Assembly (NCBI GenBank): GCA_964034945.1
Contig: OZ035963.1
Coordinates: 3,805,328 to 3,869,327 of the forward strand
Reading direction: 5' to 3'
Source: Chrysopilus asiliformis
Lineage: Eukaryota; Arthropoda; Insecta; Diptera; Rhagionidae
Length of the DNA stretch: 64,000 nt
Shown here one piece after another: positions 48,281 to 59,870 of this stretch. Numbering within the stretch: position 1 is the first letter of the stretch; each line of letters starts with the position of its first letter. Made by a program: the position numbers and the translations under genes. Below the pieces are notes generated by a model. The model saw only the letters and a program-made list of their open reading frames with translations. It did no database searches and was not told where the DNA came from.

Positions 48281-50329
48281 TTGGGATCAAATTCCGGATC
48301 AGTTTTTTTCAAAAATAGAGATCTAAAAATATCTTAGAAATAATGGATGGGGAAAGTTTGCGGAAGTATGATGGCGGTACTAAACTCCATAAAAAAATCG
48401 CGAAAAATCATGATGAAGAGATGGGGTTCAAAAGACCGAAATTTAGCGTGACGTATTTTATGGACAGAGATTTCAATATAAATAGAATCTCATATATGGC
48501 AAAATTATGTAATACCATGTTTTGAATTTTCTTTTCGTGCGAATTTGTTACGACGAACCGTTTTTTAAACACCATTCTCGGAGACAAAAAGTTATTTTAA
48601 ATACTTGCCAACCGTTTTCCAACCAGATTGACTACTGATTTTCTGTAAACATTTCTTATTCAAATTCTAAATATCATATATAAAGAAACATTTTATTTCT
48701 CAACGTGTGTTGCATTTTTTTCACATTCGCAGCAATTTTCCTTTTCAAATTCCAGCGACATTCCTTTTAGAATATATGACAAAAGGAATTAACCCAGACT
48801 ATGTCAATAAAACTCTCGATTCTGTTGCGTAATCCAATTCCCATTCTCATGTCCTACTGGAGAACCTCCCGGATTAATAATCCCTGTAATGAATGGACTT
48901 CCAACATGAGAAATCCTTGAGTTCTTAAACCTCTCTGTTGGTAGTCAACATAACAACATAACATATAAATTTAAGTTGATTCTTCGTTTTGTTGGCGAAG
49001 CAAAAAAGTTACTTTAAGACAATTTCAGTAATTATCTTGCACTGTTCAATCTCTACGTTTAATTTATAGAATATATTATAATGAAAAGAGAAATTTTTTG
49101 AACCCTTGTAGCAAGGTGGGGCCAGACTTATTCCCCGGGGGCTGTTTACAAAACATTTTGACTTTGGAAAGTTATTCTTGGGCTTAAACGTTTTGCATCT
49201 CCAAAAGGTTTTATTTTTGAAAGGAAAACCAAAAAAAAAACGCTCGAATGAACGGAAAAAATCAAATGAAAATTATTATGTCTAAGAAATTTTCTGGAAT
49301 GTTTAACTCTACCAAGAATTTTGTGTGCTAAAGAGTGTCAAAGCAAAGAGGATGTTGTTAAAATTCTTTTATAAATATTAACTTTAGACATGTTAGATAT
49401 TCATATCTGAAAAGATTCTTAGAATTCCATTTTATTTCTTTAATAATTTCAACTCTTCTCAACGATGAACAAAAATATTTTGATTTTGTATATCAAAATT
49501 CCTCATGTGAAAAAGTTTCGAAATGTTTTTGGATGCCGAGCGAGATATTTGTGTTTCACATAACAGTTTTCCAATTATTATTTCCAAAAATAATTCATTA
49601 TTCAAGAACAATAAATCCGCCTTAATTAAAGAAAGCTAAAATTCAGTGAAAAAAATAAATTCGGGAATAGAAAAACCTCAATGAATTTTTTTTACAACAT
49701 TTTACATTAATTAGTAAAACATACCATAATTATTTAAAAGCACATTCGCTGATTTAAAATTAATTTTATAAAACTTTCAAATCGTATTTTCTGGATTTCA
49801 TTAAAACTTGTTCATTCCATTTCATTTTATGGTTGTGTGCAATTTTGTATATGTGGTTACAAATACCAACTGATACTGATAAATATACATTAATTCTTTC
49901 ACTTGTTAGTTAGATAATCCATTCAAACCATCAATTTTCTATATGCATAAAGACTGTAAAATGTGTATCCATAAAACTATAGTTAAATTAAATATACGAT
50001 TTGGTACGATAGCATATAATTGATTCAGTTCAATCTCTTAAATCCTATTCCCAATATAACATAAAGTTCCGGGCATGGTTTTAATTTTCCATTTAAGTTG
50101 ATAAATTGTGGTTCAATGGATCGTCCATTTCTCTTTCGCAACGAATTTCCATGAGATTGTAAAATAGTTTCAAATTTTACTCGACAAATCACTAGAAAAA
50201 TTTAACCCATAAAGAAAACCAACAAACTCTTAAAAAAAAACTCAATCTCAGCAGAACTTTCAAATTGACGGTTTGCGGGAAGATTTTTTTTTATCAGACA
50301 GGTTTTAAATATATTACATTGAAAAAAAG
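48281..50329. other. Unassigned, very AT-rich stretch
   Basis: No features can be supported. Confidence 0.5.
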
Positions 50330-50407
50330 GGAATTTTTAGTTATTAGGTCTATCAGAATTTGGTGAAAATAGGAATTTTTAGTTATTACGTCTATCAGAA
50401 TATGGTG
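50330..50407 (+). repeat. 36-bp tandem duplication
   Basis: The unit GGAATTTTTAGTTATTA ... GTCTATCAGAATxTGGTG occurs at 50330-50365 and 50372-50407 with two differences. It lies directly outside the left end of the rosa-like copy 2. Confidence 0.85.
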
Positions 50408-50419
50408 TTTTTATTAGTA

Positions 50420-51334
50420 AAGGGTGTTTTTTTTAGACGTGTGGTTTTCAAGAAGAAATAAAACGCATATAATTTAATGTTATGGCCAAGAGTTTAGCTT
50501 TATTATAAAGATAAGGGTTTGCCATTATGTTTTAAAGATGATTTCGGGCAAGTGGCCGCCGCGGCTGGCTCGAATAAATTCCAGCCGAGAGGCGCAATTT
50601 TCGACCACTTTTTGCAGCAATTGGGGCCGTATGTCAGCAATAACGCGCCGAATATTCTCTTCCAAGGCGTCAATCGTCTCGGGCTTATCTGCGTAGACAA
50701 GCGACTTCCAATAACCCCACAAAAAATAGTCCAGCGGTGTTAAATCGCACGATCTTGGAGGCCACGCCACAGGCCCACGACGCGAGATAATGCGCTCACC
50801 AAAAGTTTCCTTCAATAAATTGATTGTTTCGTTGGCTGTATGGCATGTAGCGCCGTCTTGTTGGAACCAAAGGTCGTCCACATCAACATCCTCCAATTCA
50901 GGCACGAAAAAGTCATTAATCATGGCTCTATAGAGTTGCCCATTGACTGTAACATTATGGCCGGCTTCATTTTTGAAGAAATATGGACCAATGATTCCCT
51001 CTGCCCATAGAGCACACCAAACAGTGACTTTTTGAGGATGTAACGGCGTCTGAAGAATGGCTTGTGGATTATCATCCCTCCAAATGCGACAATTTTGCTT
51101 ATTGACGTACCCATTCAACCAAAAGTGAGCTTCATCGCTGAACAAAATTTTCTTGTGAAAATCGGGATCGGTGGCCATCTCGTTTTGGGCCCATTCACCG
51201 AACGTGCGACGCGCTTGATGGTCGTTTGACGAAATGGCAAACCAAACTGAGCATAAATCAAGTGACAACTGTCAAAAAGACCAACTCCGAAAAAAGTAGT
51301 GCCAGATTGAAAACCTGGCTAAAAAAACACCCTT
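50420..51334 (-). mobile_element. rosa-like (DD41D) mariner-family transposon, copy 2
   Basis: The element runs from AAGGGTGTTTTTTTTAGACG to ...AAAAAAACACCCTT, with TA at 50418-50419 and 51335-51336. The outermost 20 bp of the two ends match well; further in, the right end has diverged from the left and from copy 1 (AGCCAG-GTTTT in place of AGACGTGTGGTTTT). The 915-bp body is almost all transposase sequence. It lacks the nested insertion and the 88-bp deletion of copy 1 but has the same large 5' deletion. Confidence 0.92.
50525..51268 (-). pseudogene. rosa-like DD41D transposase, N-terminally deleted
   Basis: This 247-codon frame covers the catalytic domain of a mariner-superfamily transposase. 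Asp45 (LFSDEAHFW), Asp138 (WFQQDGATCH) and Asp180 (LTPLDYFLWG) form the triad, with 92 and 41 residues between them; 92 is also the first spacing in Mos1, and 41 defines the rosa group. The C-terminus (GGHLPEIIF) looks native. Mariner transposases are near 340-350 residues, so roughly the first 100, including the helix-turn-helix DNA-binding part, are missing. Homology to copy 1 starts at about 51241; the first nine residues come from sequence beyond the deletion junction. It could fold as a catalytic core but should not bind transposon ends. Confidence 0.85.
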
Positions 51335-51514
51335 TAGTTGGAGTGATTTCGTAATAGAATGTGTGATTTTTACACACCAAATTTTCACAGAAAATTTTAC
51401 TCAGATCTGCCTTTCTCTGAGTTTGAAAAATACGAAAACTCGGTAAGGAATTGGGTTACAAATTTCGAATTTGGTCCATTGGCCCTTTGCGAATGGGAAG
51501 CCGGGTAAATTTAA

Positions 51515-51710
51515 TCATATTTAAGCCTGCGGCGCATTTTTTTAAAAGCTTTTTTCATTATAAATATCCTAATGTGGGAAATACTTCTTTTGCAAAAAAA
51601 TTGCCTGCGATGTAAATCTCCCATACATTTTTTTTTGAAAATTACAGGTTTTTGAAAATTTCTTGAAAATTGTGCGCCTTATGAAAAAATTTATATAACC
51701 AAGTTTGAAG
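51515..51710 (+). mobile_element. Fragment of the CGCCTGCGGCGC repeat family
   Basis: GCCTGCGGCGCATTTTTTT (from 51535) is followed about 70 bp on by GCCTGCGATGTAAA and later GTGCGCCTTATG. This matches the spaced-module pattern at 30018 and 63772. No terminus is visible. Confidence 0.5.
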
Positions 51711-53339
51711 AAAATAAAATTTCCTGCATTTCGTCTTTAACGGTTTTTGCGTTTCTTGAATGATTCTCGAGATATTTGAAAAATATGTTATTTTTTTACA
51801 TATTTTTTCCGGAATTAAATTCGGATTTTTTGCAAAAGTTTTGTGTTTAATTACAACCGATATTTTTTTTAAAGAAAGCGGCGACAGCTTTGGCTCCGAA
51901 TGGCCGGTTTGAAGCTGTCCATAAAATGCGTCAAAAATAGGCTTTTCAATCCCCTTTCGTGACAGTTTTTCATTGTTTTTCGTATGGAGTTTAGAAGTGC
52001 CGTATATTATCGAAGAGTCCTCCTTCTTTTTTTTTAAAAAAAAACGGTTACTTTCTTCAACAAATCGATAAAGGGATACAGTTTTGAAGTGCTGGGAATA
52101 TAATTTCATAGAACTCTACACTCCGTAGGGCAAGACGTTCTACTCTTTGAATACAGATTTTCATTAATTTATCATTTGGAATAATATTACATTCAAATGA
52201 ATTACAATTAATATTTATATCGCCTGAAAACAAATTTAGAATCGCTTAGACATTGATGATAATTATTATTACTATCATTCGTTTTACGAGAAGAAAAAAA
52301 CTACACGTTCAATTCTTGTTCAGTCTCAAACGTTTTTTTTCTGCCATAAATATTTTCTTACAAATTTAATGTAGTAGTCCTAAACTGGGCCCTAAGAAGA
52401 GACTATACTGATATTTTTCTACAACGGTATAATAAAAGTAATGAATACAATTAAAGTTAACGATATAAGTTCACCCTTGTGTTTTGAAATCATTACAATA
52501 ATATCTTAATTTACATAGAAATTAGTGAAAGAAAGTCAACCCATACAAAAACACACGAAACACTTAAAATTCACCCGTTGCCTATTTCGGTGGTAAAACT
52601 ACCTACAATATACAAAAACTGGTATCTATAGCTACATTATATCAGTTTGAGTTGAGAGTGGTTTCAAAAAGGAAAAACCTAAAAGTCATACACACACTTG
52701 TATGTTTTACGCAACGCAACACGCCCCCATAGAAATGGGAGTTAAAAGAGAAAAGGGCTTCAATAACAACAGGTAATTATCTCAAGTGACCTTTACTAAA
52801 CAATTACAAAGCAAATTAGCTTCGAATTAATTTTATTAAAGAGTAACTGCTGATATTTTACCTACTTTTGTAAGGGTTTGCTGAATTTGCAATGTTTTCA
52901 CAAAAAAATTACCTTAAATTGGGCAAACAAGATTGATTTCTTTTAATTTGATGTCGATGTTCGAATTTAATTTTTGTTTTCCGGCTTCAATTTACTAATG
53001 CGAAAAGCCCATGACCTAAAATTTTAGAAACTGCGCGAAAAACCAAACCCAGATTTTCAAGAGAAATGAAACCGAATTTTCTGGTAAACGGATCTACTAA
53101 ATAAACGAGTAGAACAACGATTTGAAGTTATATCAAGCATGTTGTTTGTTTTTTGGCCACTATTTTCCCGCCAAAAAATTTAAGACCCTTTCTTGAAAAA
53201 TCAAAATCTGTCCTCACACATTTTTTGCGAAAAGGTCGTTTTTTAATAGTTCCTCATACTTGTGTCAGTGACGAAAATTTGCAGCGCTCGAAAACGTTCC
53301 GTTCAGGACAGTTCCTCTTTTCCCATATTTCTAACTAAG
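51711..53339. other. Unassigned AT-rich stretch with a MITE fragment
   Basis: GAAGCTGTCCATAAAATGCG near 51911 resembles the GGCTGTCCATAAA MITE left end but has no partner. The 155-codon minus-strand frame 51642-52109 runs through this fragment and the repeat at 51515 and is K/F/S-rich; I do not count it as a gene. Confidence 0.45.
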
Positions 53340-53502
53340 GGGCTGTCCATAAATTACGCCACGCTAATTTTCTGCCTTTCGAATTTCTTCCCCCTTCAAT
53401 CCCGCTTTTTCGCGATTTTTTCGAAGGAGTTTTGCAAGGTCCTCACACTGTCTCACACTCTTCTCACTTTCCCAAATAGTGTGACGGGTTTTATGGACAG
53501 CC
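53340..53502. mobile_element. 163-bp GGCTGTCCATAAA MITE, best-preserved copy
   Basis: The ends GGGCTGTCCATAAATTACGC and GTGTGACGGGTTTTATGGAC-AGCC are inverted. The sequence has the family blocks ACGCTAATTTT and TTTTTCGCGATTTTTT. ACTAAG precedes the left end (53334-53339) and follows the right end (53503-53508), an apparent target duplication. There is no coding capacity and the superfamily is not determined. Confidence 0.82.
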
Positions 53503-53558
53503 ACTAAGCTAATTTGCTGAACTTCAGCCCACAGAAGATATGGTCAAAAATTATATAT

Positions 53559-53722
53559 CAATCGGTCGCGTGGTTTCCAAGTTGGAGCTTTTGAAAGCTG
53601 GGAAAGTCAAGTATGTTTTTTTAAGGTTCGATATTCCATGCAGTTTTTGTTGTTCCCAATACAAAAGAATGTTTAAAAACATATCGAAATCTAATATTCG
53701 CTTTAAACCACTCGACCGATTG
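53559..53722. repeat. 18-bp inverted repeat of a Helitron-like module
   Basis: CAATCGGTCGCGTGGTTT (53559-53576) is inverted against AAACCACTCGACCGATTG (53705-53722), with one mismatch. The right copy continues GACTGAAATTTTG, as in Helitron-like modules elsewhere in the window. Confidence 0.6.
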
Positions 53723-54749
53723 GACTGAAATTTTGTCTTTTTACGGAGCGCGTTTCACCAGGAAAGATTTCCCACAGATCATATGTTTTTATTGCCAGAT
53801 CGTTAATTTTCTGTTGCATCCTCCTAAAAGCAAGCCAATTTGAAATGGTCACTTAATCAAAATCTGGAGATCAAGAATCCATAAACTACGTTACTTCATC
53901 CGCATAATAACATAGTAATAACATCATCCGACAATTGCCAAAATAAAGACCAAGGACCAAAATTAATAACAAAAGCCACTTGAAAGTCTCTCACAGTCAG
54001 AAAATTTTTTTAAAGAAAATTTACTCTTAACATTTTATTGAGCCAATCCTTAAAGTAAATGGTATTTCTCGAATAAGAGGCCAATTGAACGAATTTCCTT
54101 TTAACATCATCCTAACTAATTTTCAGGTCTTATACGGATCGTTTTTTTTGAGGTGCTTCTTTCATAAAATTCCATAGCATCATCCCTAATCTGTATCTCC
54201 TAGGTCTTCATATTTAGCTCTACCCCCATCAACATCAACTGCTGTTTAACAATTTTCACAGTATATCTAACTACTTGCAGACAGCATATAGGCTTTCGTG
54301 TCTATACAGCGGCAAAAAAAACCTCCCTACTAAAGCAATAATGTTGATAGTAGGACATTTCGGTTAAGGGTAGGTCATCCACCCTACTCAAAAATATCAT
54401 CGCATTAAACCTCATCGCTTCTTTTTCCATTTAATCAAAGCTTTCAGTAAATAGCAATCTGGCCAAATCCACCGCTGTCCGATGGAAAATAACTCAAAAC
54501 AAGGATAATCGCGCGCCAGAGTATCCACGCGATACAATATAAGGATTTCATTTTGCTGTGTGTTTTCAATTTCTTTTGGGCTCTCTGTTATTTTCTCCAT
54601 TCTCAGCAGGATGAAGACTTTAAATAGAGAGGATCAACTGAATTTTCACTCTTATACAATATGAGACTACACCAAAGGAATTTCTTGGAAAAGCTTCGGA
54701 AAAACGGCTAGAGAGCGAAGAGCTTTTTTTGATCCTTTTGGCCCATTCG
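53723..54749. other. Unassigned stretch
   Basis: No supported gene. A 62-codon minus-strand frame (54412-54600) and a second phase over the same DNA both lack motifs. Confidence 0.45.
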
Positions 54750-55060
54750 ATGTGGAAAATGTGGAGGGACAATTTCGCATGGGTGGCAGTCACGAGGATT
54801 CACTCATTCGAAGCGAGCGTGAGAGAAAACGCATTTTCCATTTACGGGTAACGGTTTGGAGCATTTTACGGCAAACCTACGGGGCCCCCTACGATTTCCC
54901 GGTAAGCTCCACTCGTATATCAGTTCACGACGGAGTTTTGATAAGAATCGTTCGTTCGCAAGGATATTTCGTGCGTGTTCAAACAGTACGAGCTTTTCAC
55001 ACTCACAAATCTCAAACAGCAACAGAATTTTTAATTATTATTGTTGAAAAACTGGGAAAA
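54750..55060 (+). promoter_or_regulatory. Possible core promoter and transcribed leader
   Basis: This block is CpG-denser and less AT-rich than its surroundings. ATATCAGTTCACG contains the insect initiator TCAGTT with the A at 54922. At +28 to +32 from that A is CGTTC, four of five matches to the downstream promoter element RGWYV. GAGAG and GCGAGCG motifs lie upstream, and AAATCTCAAACAGCAACAG downstream is leader-like. Open frames of 104 and 63 codons overlap it in different phases. The evidence is suggestive only. Confidence 0.3.
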
Positions 55061-56370
55061 TTTTAAATGAAAAATTACGCGAAAAATTTCCCACTGCTGT
55101 TGGATTGCTGTCATTATTCATGCTATTGTTTGAGTGATAGAAAAAGTAAACCCCTTTTCGGTTTGCCGGGATTTTAATTTTTGGTCAGCAACAATTGCGA
55201 TATTGTGGATGATGTCCTTTTGCGGGTTATGAACATGTCGTGTGGATGCTTGGATATCAATTTGTGACACTATAAAATGTTTTTTCAGTAGCTATCCTTA
55301 AGTTTTACTTCCAACCGCTTTGGATAATTTATTGGCGTTTAATTAATTACTGGTGTAGTGCGATTTGCGGTTAGAAGGATAAAATATCAGCTGAACAATT
55401 TTTGAACGAATTTTTAGTGCCAGTTATGAAATTTTCTTATAATTTGGAGAAATCTCAGACTACCAAGAGTTTTTTATACTGAAGTTTGTGCTATTTTTAA
55501 AATATTTAAGAGACACTTAAAGTTAAATACCAAGAAATCCTTTTTGTCATCAAACCAGTAACTGTCTGATTTGACTGAGGATTAATCTGACTGAAATCTA
55601 GAGAAAAAAAATTAATAATTAAAAAAATCTCTCAAAAAGAGTGAATTTTTTGGCTGAAAAATCGTGAAAGTTGCAAGGATTTTGGTTGTTTTTTTTTGGC
55701 GCTCCATTCCGATGTGGGGTCTTGCAGAAATCAGCTGAAATTTTTAATTGTGGAAAAAAAAATTAAAAATCACATGCCATTAATCCTCGGTAACGGAAAA
55801 TTTTCTACCCCATATGAAACCGCTCGGTCGCGGCATGTGTGTTAATTAATTGATTCACGCGGAAACCAATTTTTTGAGTGGGATATTTCACCCCATCCAT
55901 TTTTAAATAAATCATAGTTTTTTTTTTCTTTATAAAAAAATCAATTAAAATACAGGATAAGGTCCGTTTGCATAGTGTAGTGTGGTCAATGGATAAATAG
56001 GAGAAAATAAATTAAATTAATGAATAAAATTGAATTTTATGTTGGGAATCGACATAAATATCATAATAAAGATCAAGTGCGGTCAACAATGAAATCGGGT
56101 CAATTTCAAAATTAATATTCGTATATAGTTGAGGCAAATATAGTTAATTTGTTCGAAAAAAGCGGATAAAAAAGTAAAAAAAAAATAAGTGCGGAATAAC
56201 AACAAAAAAACCGAAATGTTTGTGGGAAATGAGTATATTTCCAACACGAAGAGATGAGATCGTTTTGGATTTATCCGTGTTGTTTGATTAATCTCATTTA
56301 ATGATGTTTATCATCATTGGATGTATGTTGTTATGTTATTTGACCTCGTATATGTCAGACAATATTGTGA
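55061..56370. other. Unassigned AT-rich stretch
   Basis: Nothing was recognised. It may be leader or intron if the neighbouring promoter calls are right. Confidence 0.45.
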
Positions 56371-56520
56371 TGGTGTATATATAAATTTATATTCGAATAT
56401 TCGTTAAAATAGTGACGCAGATCACGTCAGTTTGCCGAAGCTAGTTAAATCGAATAAAGTACCATACACCAAAAAGCAACAAACGAACAAATTAGGAAAA
56501 AAGATACAAGATACATTATT
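56371..56520 (+). promoter_or_regulatory. Possible TATA-type promoter with 5' leader
   Basis: GTATATATAAATTT (near 56375) is followed after about 50 bp by CGTCAGTTTG, an initiator match, and then by leader-like sequence AAAAGCAACAAACGAACAAA. The TATA-to-initiator distance is too long for a single core promoter, so one of the two is probably incidental. Confidence 0.22.
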
Positions 56521-57199
56521 TTGGCATAAAGATATATGTTGAGATATTCTTTAATAATATATATTAGAAAAATGTACACAATATCTACTACTCGTACTTG
56601 TATGAAATAGATATATTTATCTATCTATATATATATACAGTAAGATTAAGTGATAACAATAACCTTTTGATGGAATAAAATGGATTAAGTGATTATCATC
56701 ACATCACATCGAATATAGCGTTTGTCGTCGTTGTTCATCGTATATTCGTATATCATCCAGTTGAGCTTGTATTCGTGGCACATTTATGTTGTTTGCCGTA
56801 TATCTTTTGGTCTTTTTTTCGTCGTTATTTCGCTCAGTTGGTGCGCTTCTGGAATTGAAGGTTTGCCAGCAGGACTTTTAACCCAGTCCCAGGGTCCAGT
56901 TTTAGGCCATCTCAATCGGATTCTGAGCTATGCCGTGCTGCAAATAAGAAAAATACAACACAGACTTATGAACACAATACGCAACATTTTTTAACATTAT
57001 TTCTATCTTTTTTTTACACAAACCGATCAACTACAAACATAAGTGCAACATAGAAATATCCTTCTACATTCAACATATTGTCCGAGTAATAATAAAATTC
57101 TAGTCAAGGGTAACTCACTAACAAGCCAAAAAAAAAGGACTAGAATTCGCAGTATATGTTGTTGCGCAGTGCTATAATGGTGTATTTTATAGTATTTCG

Positions 57200-57610
57200 T
57201 CAACAATAGTATTACTAACAACAAAACACACCAACAACAATTCAAACAACAACAAAAGGATAAAAAGGATAAAAAAAAACCGCCAGCAAAAAACCGGTTG
57301 GGAGTAATAGCGAAAAACGACGAAAATTACAACAAAACACTAAGGAAAAAATATATAAAGAAAATTCGCAAAGAAAAGTAGACAATAGGACGAGCTAGAG
57401 CAATTCGAACAAAAAAAAAACACCCCCCTTAAGGACAAGGGAAAGGAATAGCAACAAATTTTCAACAATAAAAACGTAGTACAAGCAGCAGCATGGTGCT
57501 GCATTGATGGATTTCTTGGTTTGGCGCAAGGAGATTATCGTCGATTAATTAAGGAACACACGGAAACGAACGAATAGCATCAAAAGCAACAAAAGGTTCT
57601 GTCGATTTAT
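57200..57610 (+). other. CAA/AAC-rich leader-like sequence with short upstream ORFs
   Basis: CAACAACAATTCAAACAACA and similar tracts, then short frames starting at the ATG in GCAGCAGCATGG (57493), which stops after four codons, and at an ATG shortly after it, which encodes MDFLVWRKEIIVD. Dipteran 5' untranslated regions often look like this. Coding is unlikely and the strand is inferred from the C/A bias. Confidence 0.25.
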
Positions 57611-58505
57611 AAATGTTTCCTTTTTCATTTCATTTCATTTCATTAATTCTTGTTTCCCATAGTATTATTTTTTTTTTTCATTTTCCCACCACCCCCTATT
57701 TTTCCTTTCTATTTCTTGGTTATACTTTCGTCTTATGTGAGTTTTTCTTTTTCCAGTTTTTTATTGTATAGTGTTTTTTTTCACAATGTAGTAAATTTGT
57801 TGTAGCAAATTTCTGCCTGATGATGTTTCTTTTATAATCATTTATCGTCGTCGACGTCCTTGAAGCATCATCGATTTTGTAGTTTGTTTTTTAATGAACA
57901 AATAGGGGAATAAAGTGAGAATAATCAAAGCACGTTCAGTATAAAAATTCATATGAAAGACTTTGAGCGCTTTTGCAAATTACTGCTTTGTGAATTTTAA
58001 TTATCCTGTATGAGATTTTTTTAGAATTTGCAATGGGATTTTTTTCACTTATGTGTGATGAGGGATTCTGGTTCCTTTGAGTGACATTTTTGCTACCTAT
58101 GCTAACTGGAATGAATTTTAAATAATGTTACACGATTGAGGGAATTTGTTTACTTTGTTTCAGCATTTTTAGTTGGCAGAGGTTTGTTCTATGCAGGTTA
58201 TACATAGTTAAAATTCACAAGTGGAGTTTTTGATAAACTTTTTCAATATATAGTAGATCATAGTGTTTTAAAATGTGCCCCCTTTTGACAATGTTTTAAC
58301 ACAAATTGCGTATTATCGAGAGGGGGGGCTGAAGAATTGACTCCCACATTGCACGATATTACCTGTAGTGACGCCGGTACAATGAACCAACGCCAATGGA
58401 AGAAAAATGAAAACAACGGAAACTCTCGCTTCCATGGTCAAACTGAAGTAAAACAAAAATTAAAGAACACTGAAAGTTCTTGAATCGTTTAAACTTTGCA
58501 CCAAA
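57611..58505. other. Unassigned AT-rich stretch
   Basis: No features can be supported. Confidence 0.5.
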
Positions 58506-58514
58506 GTACCTTTT

Positions 58515-58792
58515 CTACACTCAGAAAAATGTCCAGGTCAACTTTTTGTCAGGTTAACTCTGACCTTACAGAGGTGTCTGTAAGCCAGCTAGCGGTCAGA
58601 GTTAACCTATCTAAGGTCAACTCGTGCAGCTCCCAATGCCCTACTTCACCTGCTGGTGGCTTAATTTCAGAATTTCTCCGACCACAGGTCAACTCAGTTT
58701 TACTTGCCCACATGCAGGCGAACGCGCGCCTGCCCGAGGCCAATTACGCCGTATGTAGGTCGTCGAGTTAGCCTCCATTTTTCTGAGTGTAG
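58515..58792. mobile_element. 278-bp MITE with perfect 17-bp inverted ends
   Basis: CTACACTCAGAAAAATG (58515-58531) and CATTTTTCTGAGTGTAG (58776-58792) are exact inverted repeats. GTACCTTTT (58506-58514) and GTACATTTT (58793-58801) look like a 9-bp target duplication with one change. Internally, AGGTTAACTCTGACC (58551-58565) pairs exactly with GGTCAGAGTTAACCT (58594-58608), and CTTACAGA with TCTGTAAG lies between. AGGTCAAC or AGGTTAAC occurs repeatedly. A 9-bp duplication would suit a MULE-type element. It is GC-richer than the flanks, and its 91-codon frame has no motif. Confidence 0.88.
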
Positions 58793-58839
58793 GTACATTT
58801 TATTATCATACAATTTAACTATGGTAGATCCGAAGTTGC

Positions 58840-58984
58840 TCTAAGCCTCCTCAATCAAGGTTTCATAATAATAATTCGCCCATGCTGTGAACCCAAGTTT
58901 TCCATGGATTTCGAACCACGGAGGAACTGGGACATTTGTAAGGTTTTTAGTTGCAACCTACCAACGACAGAGGTCGTGCTAACA
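58840..58984 (+). repeat. Copy of the ACATTTGTAAGG dispersed repeat (long), split by a hAT element
   Basis: AGCCTCCTCAATCAAGG, GTGAACCCAAGTTTTCCATGG, GGATTTCGAACC, the exact core (58932-58943), GCAACCTACCAACGACAG and GCTAACAGTCTAAAC are in family order. The hAT element at 58993 sits in the last block, and repeat-like sequence resumes at 59550. Confidence 0.7.
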
Positions 58985-58992
58985 GTCTAAAC

Positions 58993-59577
<585 letters not shown>

Positions 59578-59693
59578 CTATCAATACTCATTTCGACAAA
59601 GCATGTTACGTGGACTTAATGCGGTAAGCGAGGGTCTAATCTGCGACCGCCAGCTGACATTTTACCACTGGTTGAGTTACACTCCCACTATGG

Positions 59694-59870
59694 AGGCTAT
59701 CCATAAACTACTAATACGCCAGGCTAATTTTCGGCCTTTCGGACCCCCTCTTCGTCCGCTTTTTCGCGATTTTTTGCATAGTTTAAGCCTAACGACACTC
59801 TACCCTAGATTCCTTCCCCCCCCCCCACCCCTCCCTCAAAGTTTGTTGGTTTTTAAGGAAACCCTCTAAT
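59694..59870 (+). mobile_element. GGCTGTCCATAAA MITE, right end lost
   Basis: AGGCTATCCATAAACTAC, CAGGCTAATTTTCGGCCTTTC and CGCTTTTTCGCGATTTTTTG match the left two thirds of the copy at 53340. A long C run near 59817 follows and no right terminus is seen. Confidence 0.55.

Noticed and set aside
51642..52109. 155-codon minus-strand open frame
   Set aside because: It runs across two different repeat fragments and is rich in K, F and S, as expected from AT-rich DNA.
54752..55066. 104-codon plus-strand open frame
   Set aside because: Overlapped by two other frames in the same CpG-richer block; no recognisable domain. Treated as possible promoter or leader.
58900..58930. GGATTTCGAACC as a reversed tRNA B box proving a SINE
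   Set aside because: One extra base compared with the B-box consensus and no convincing A box at the expected distance; kept only as a weak possibility.
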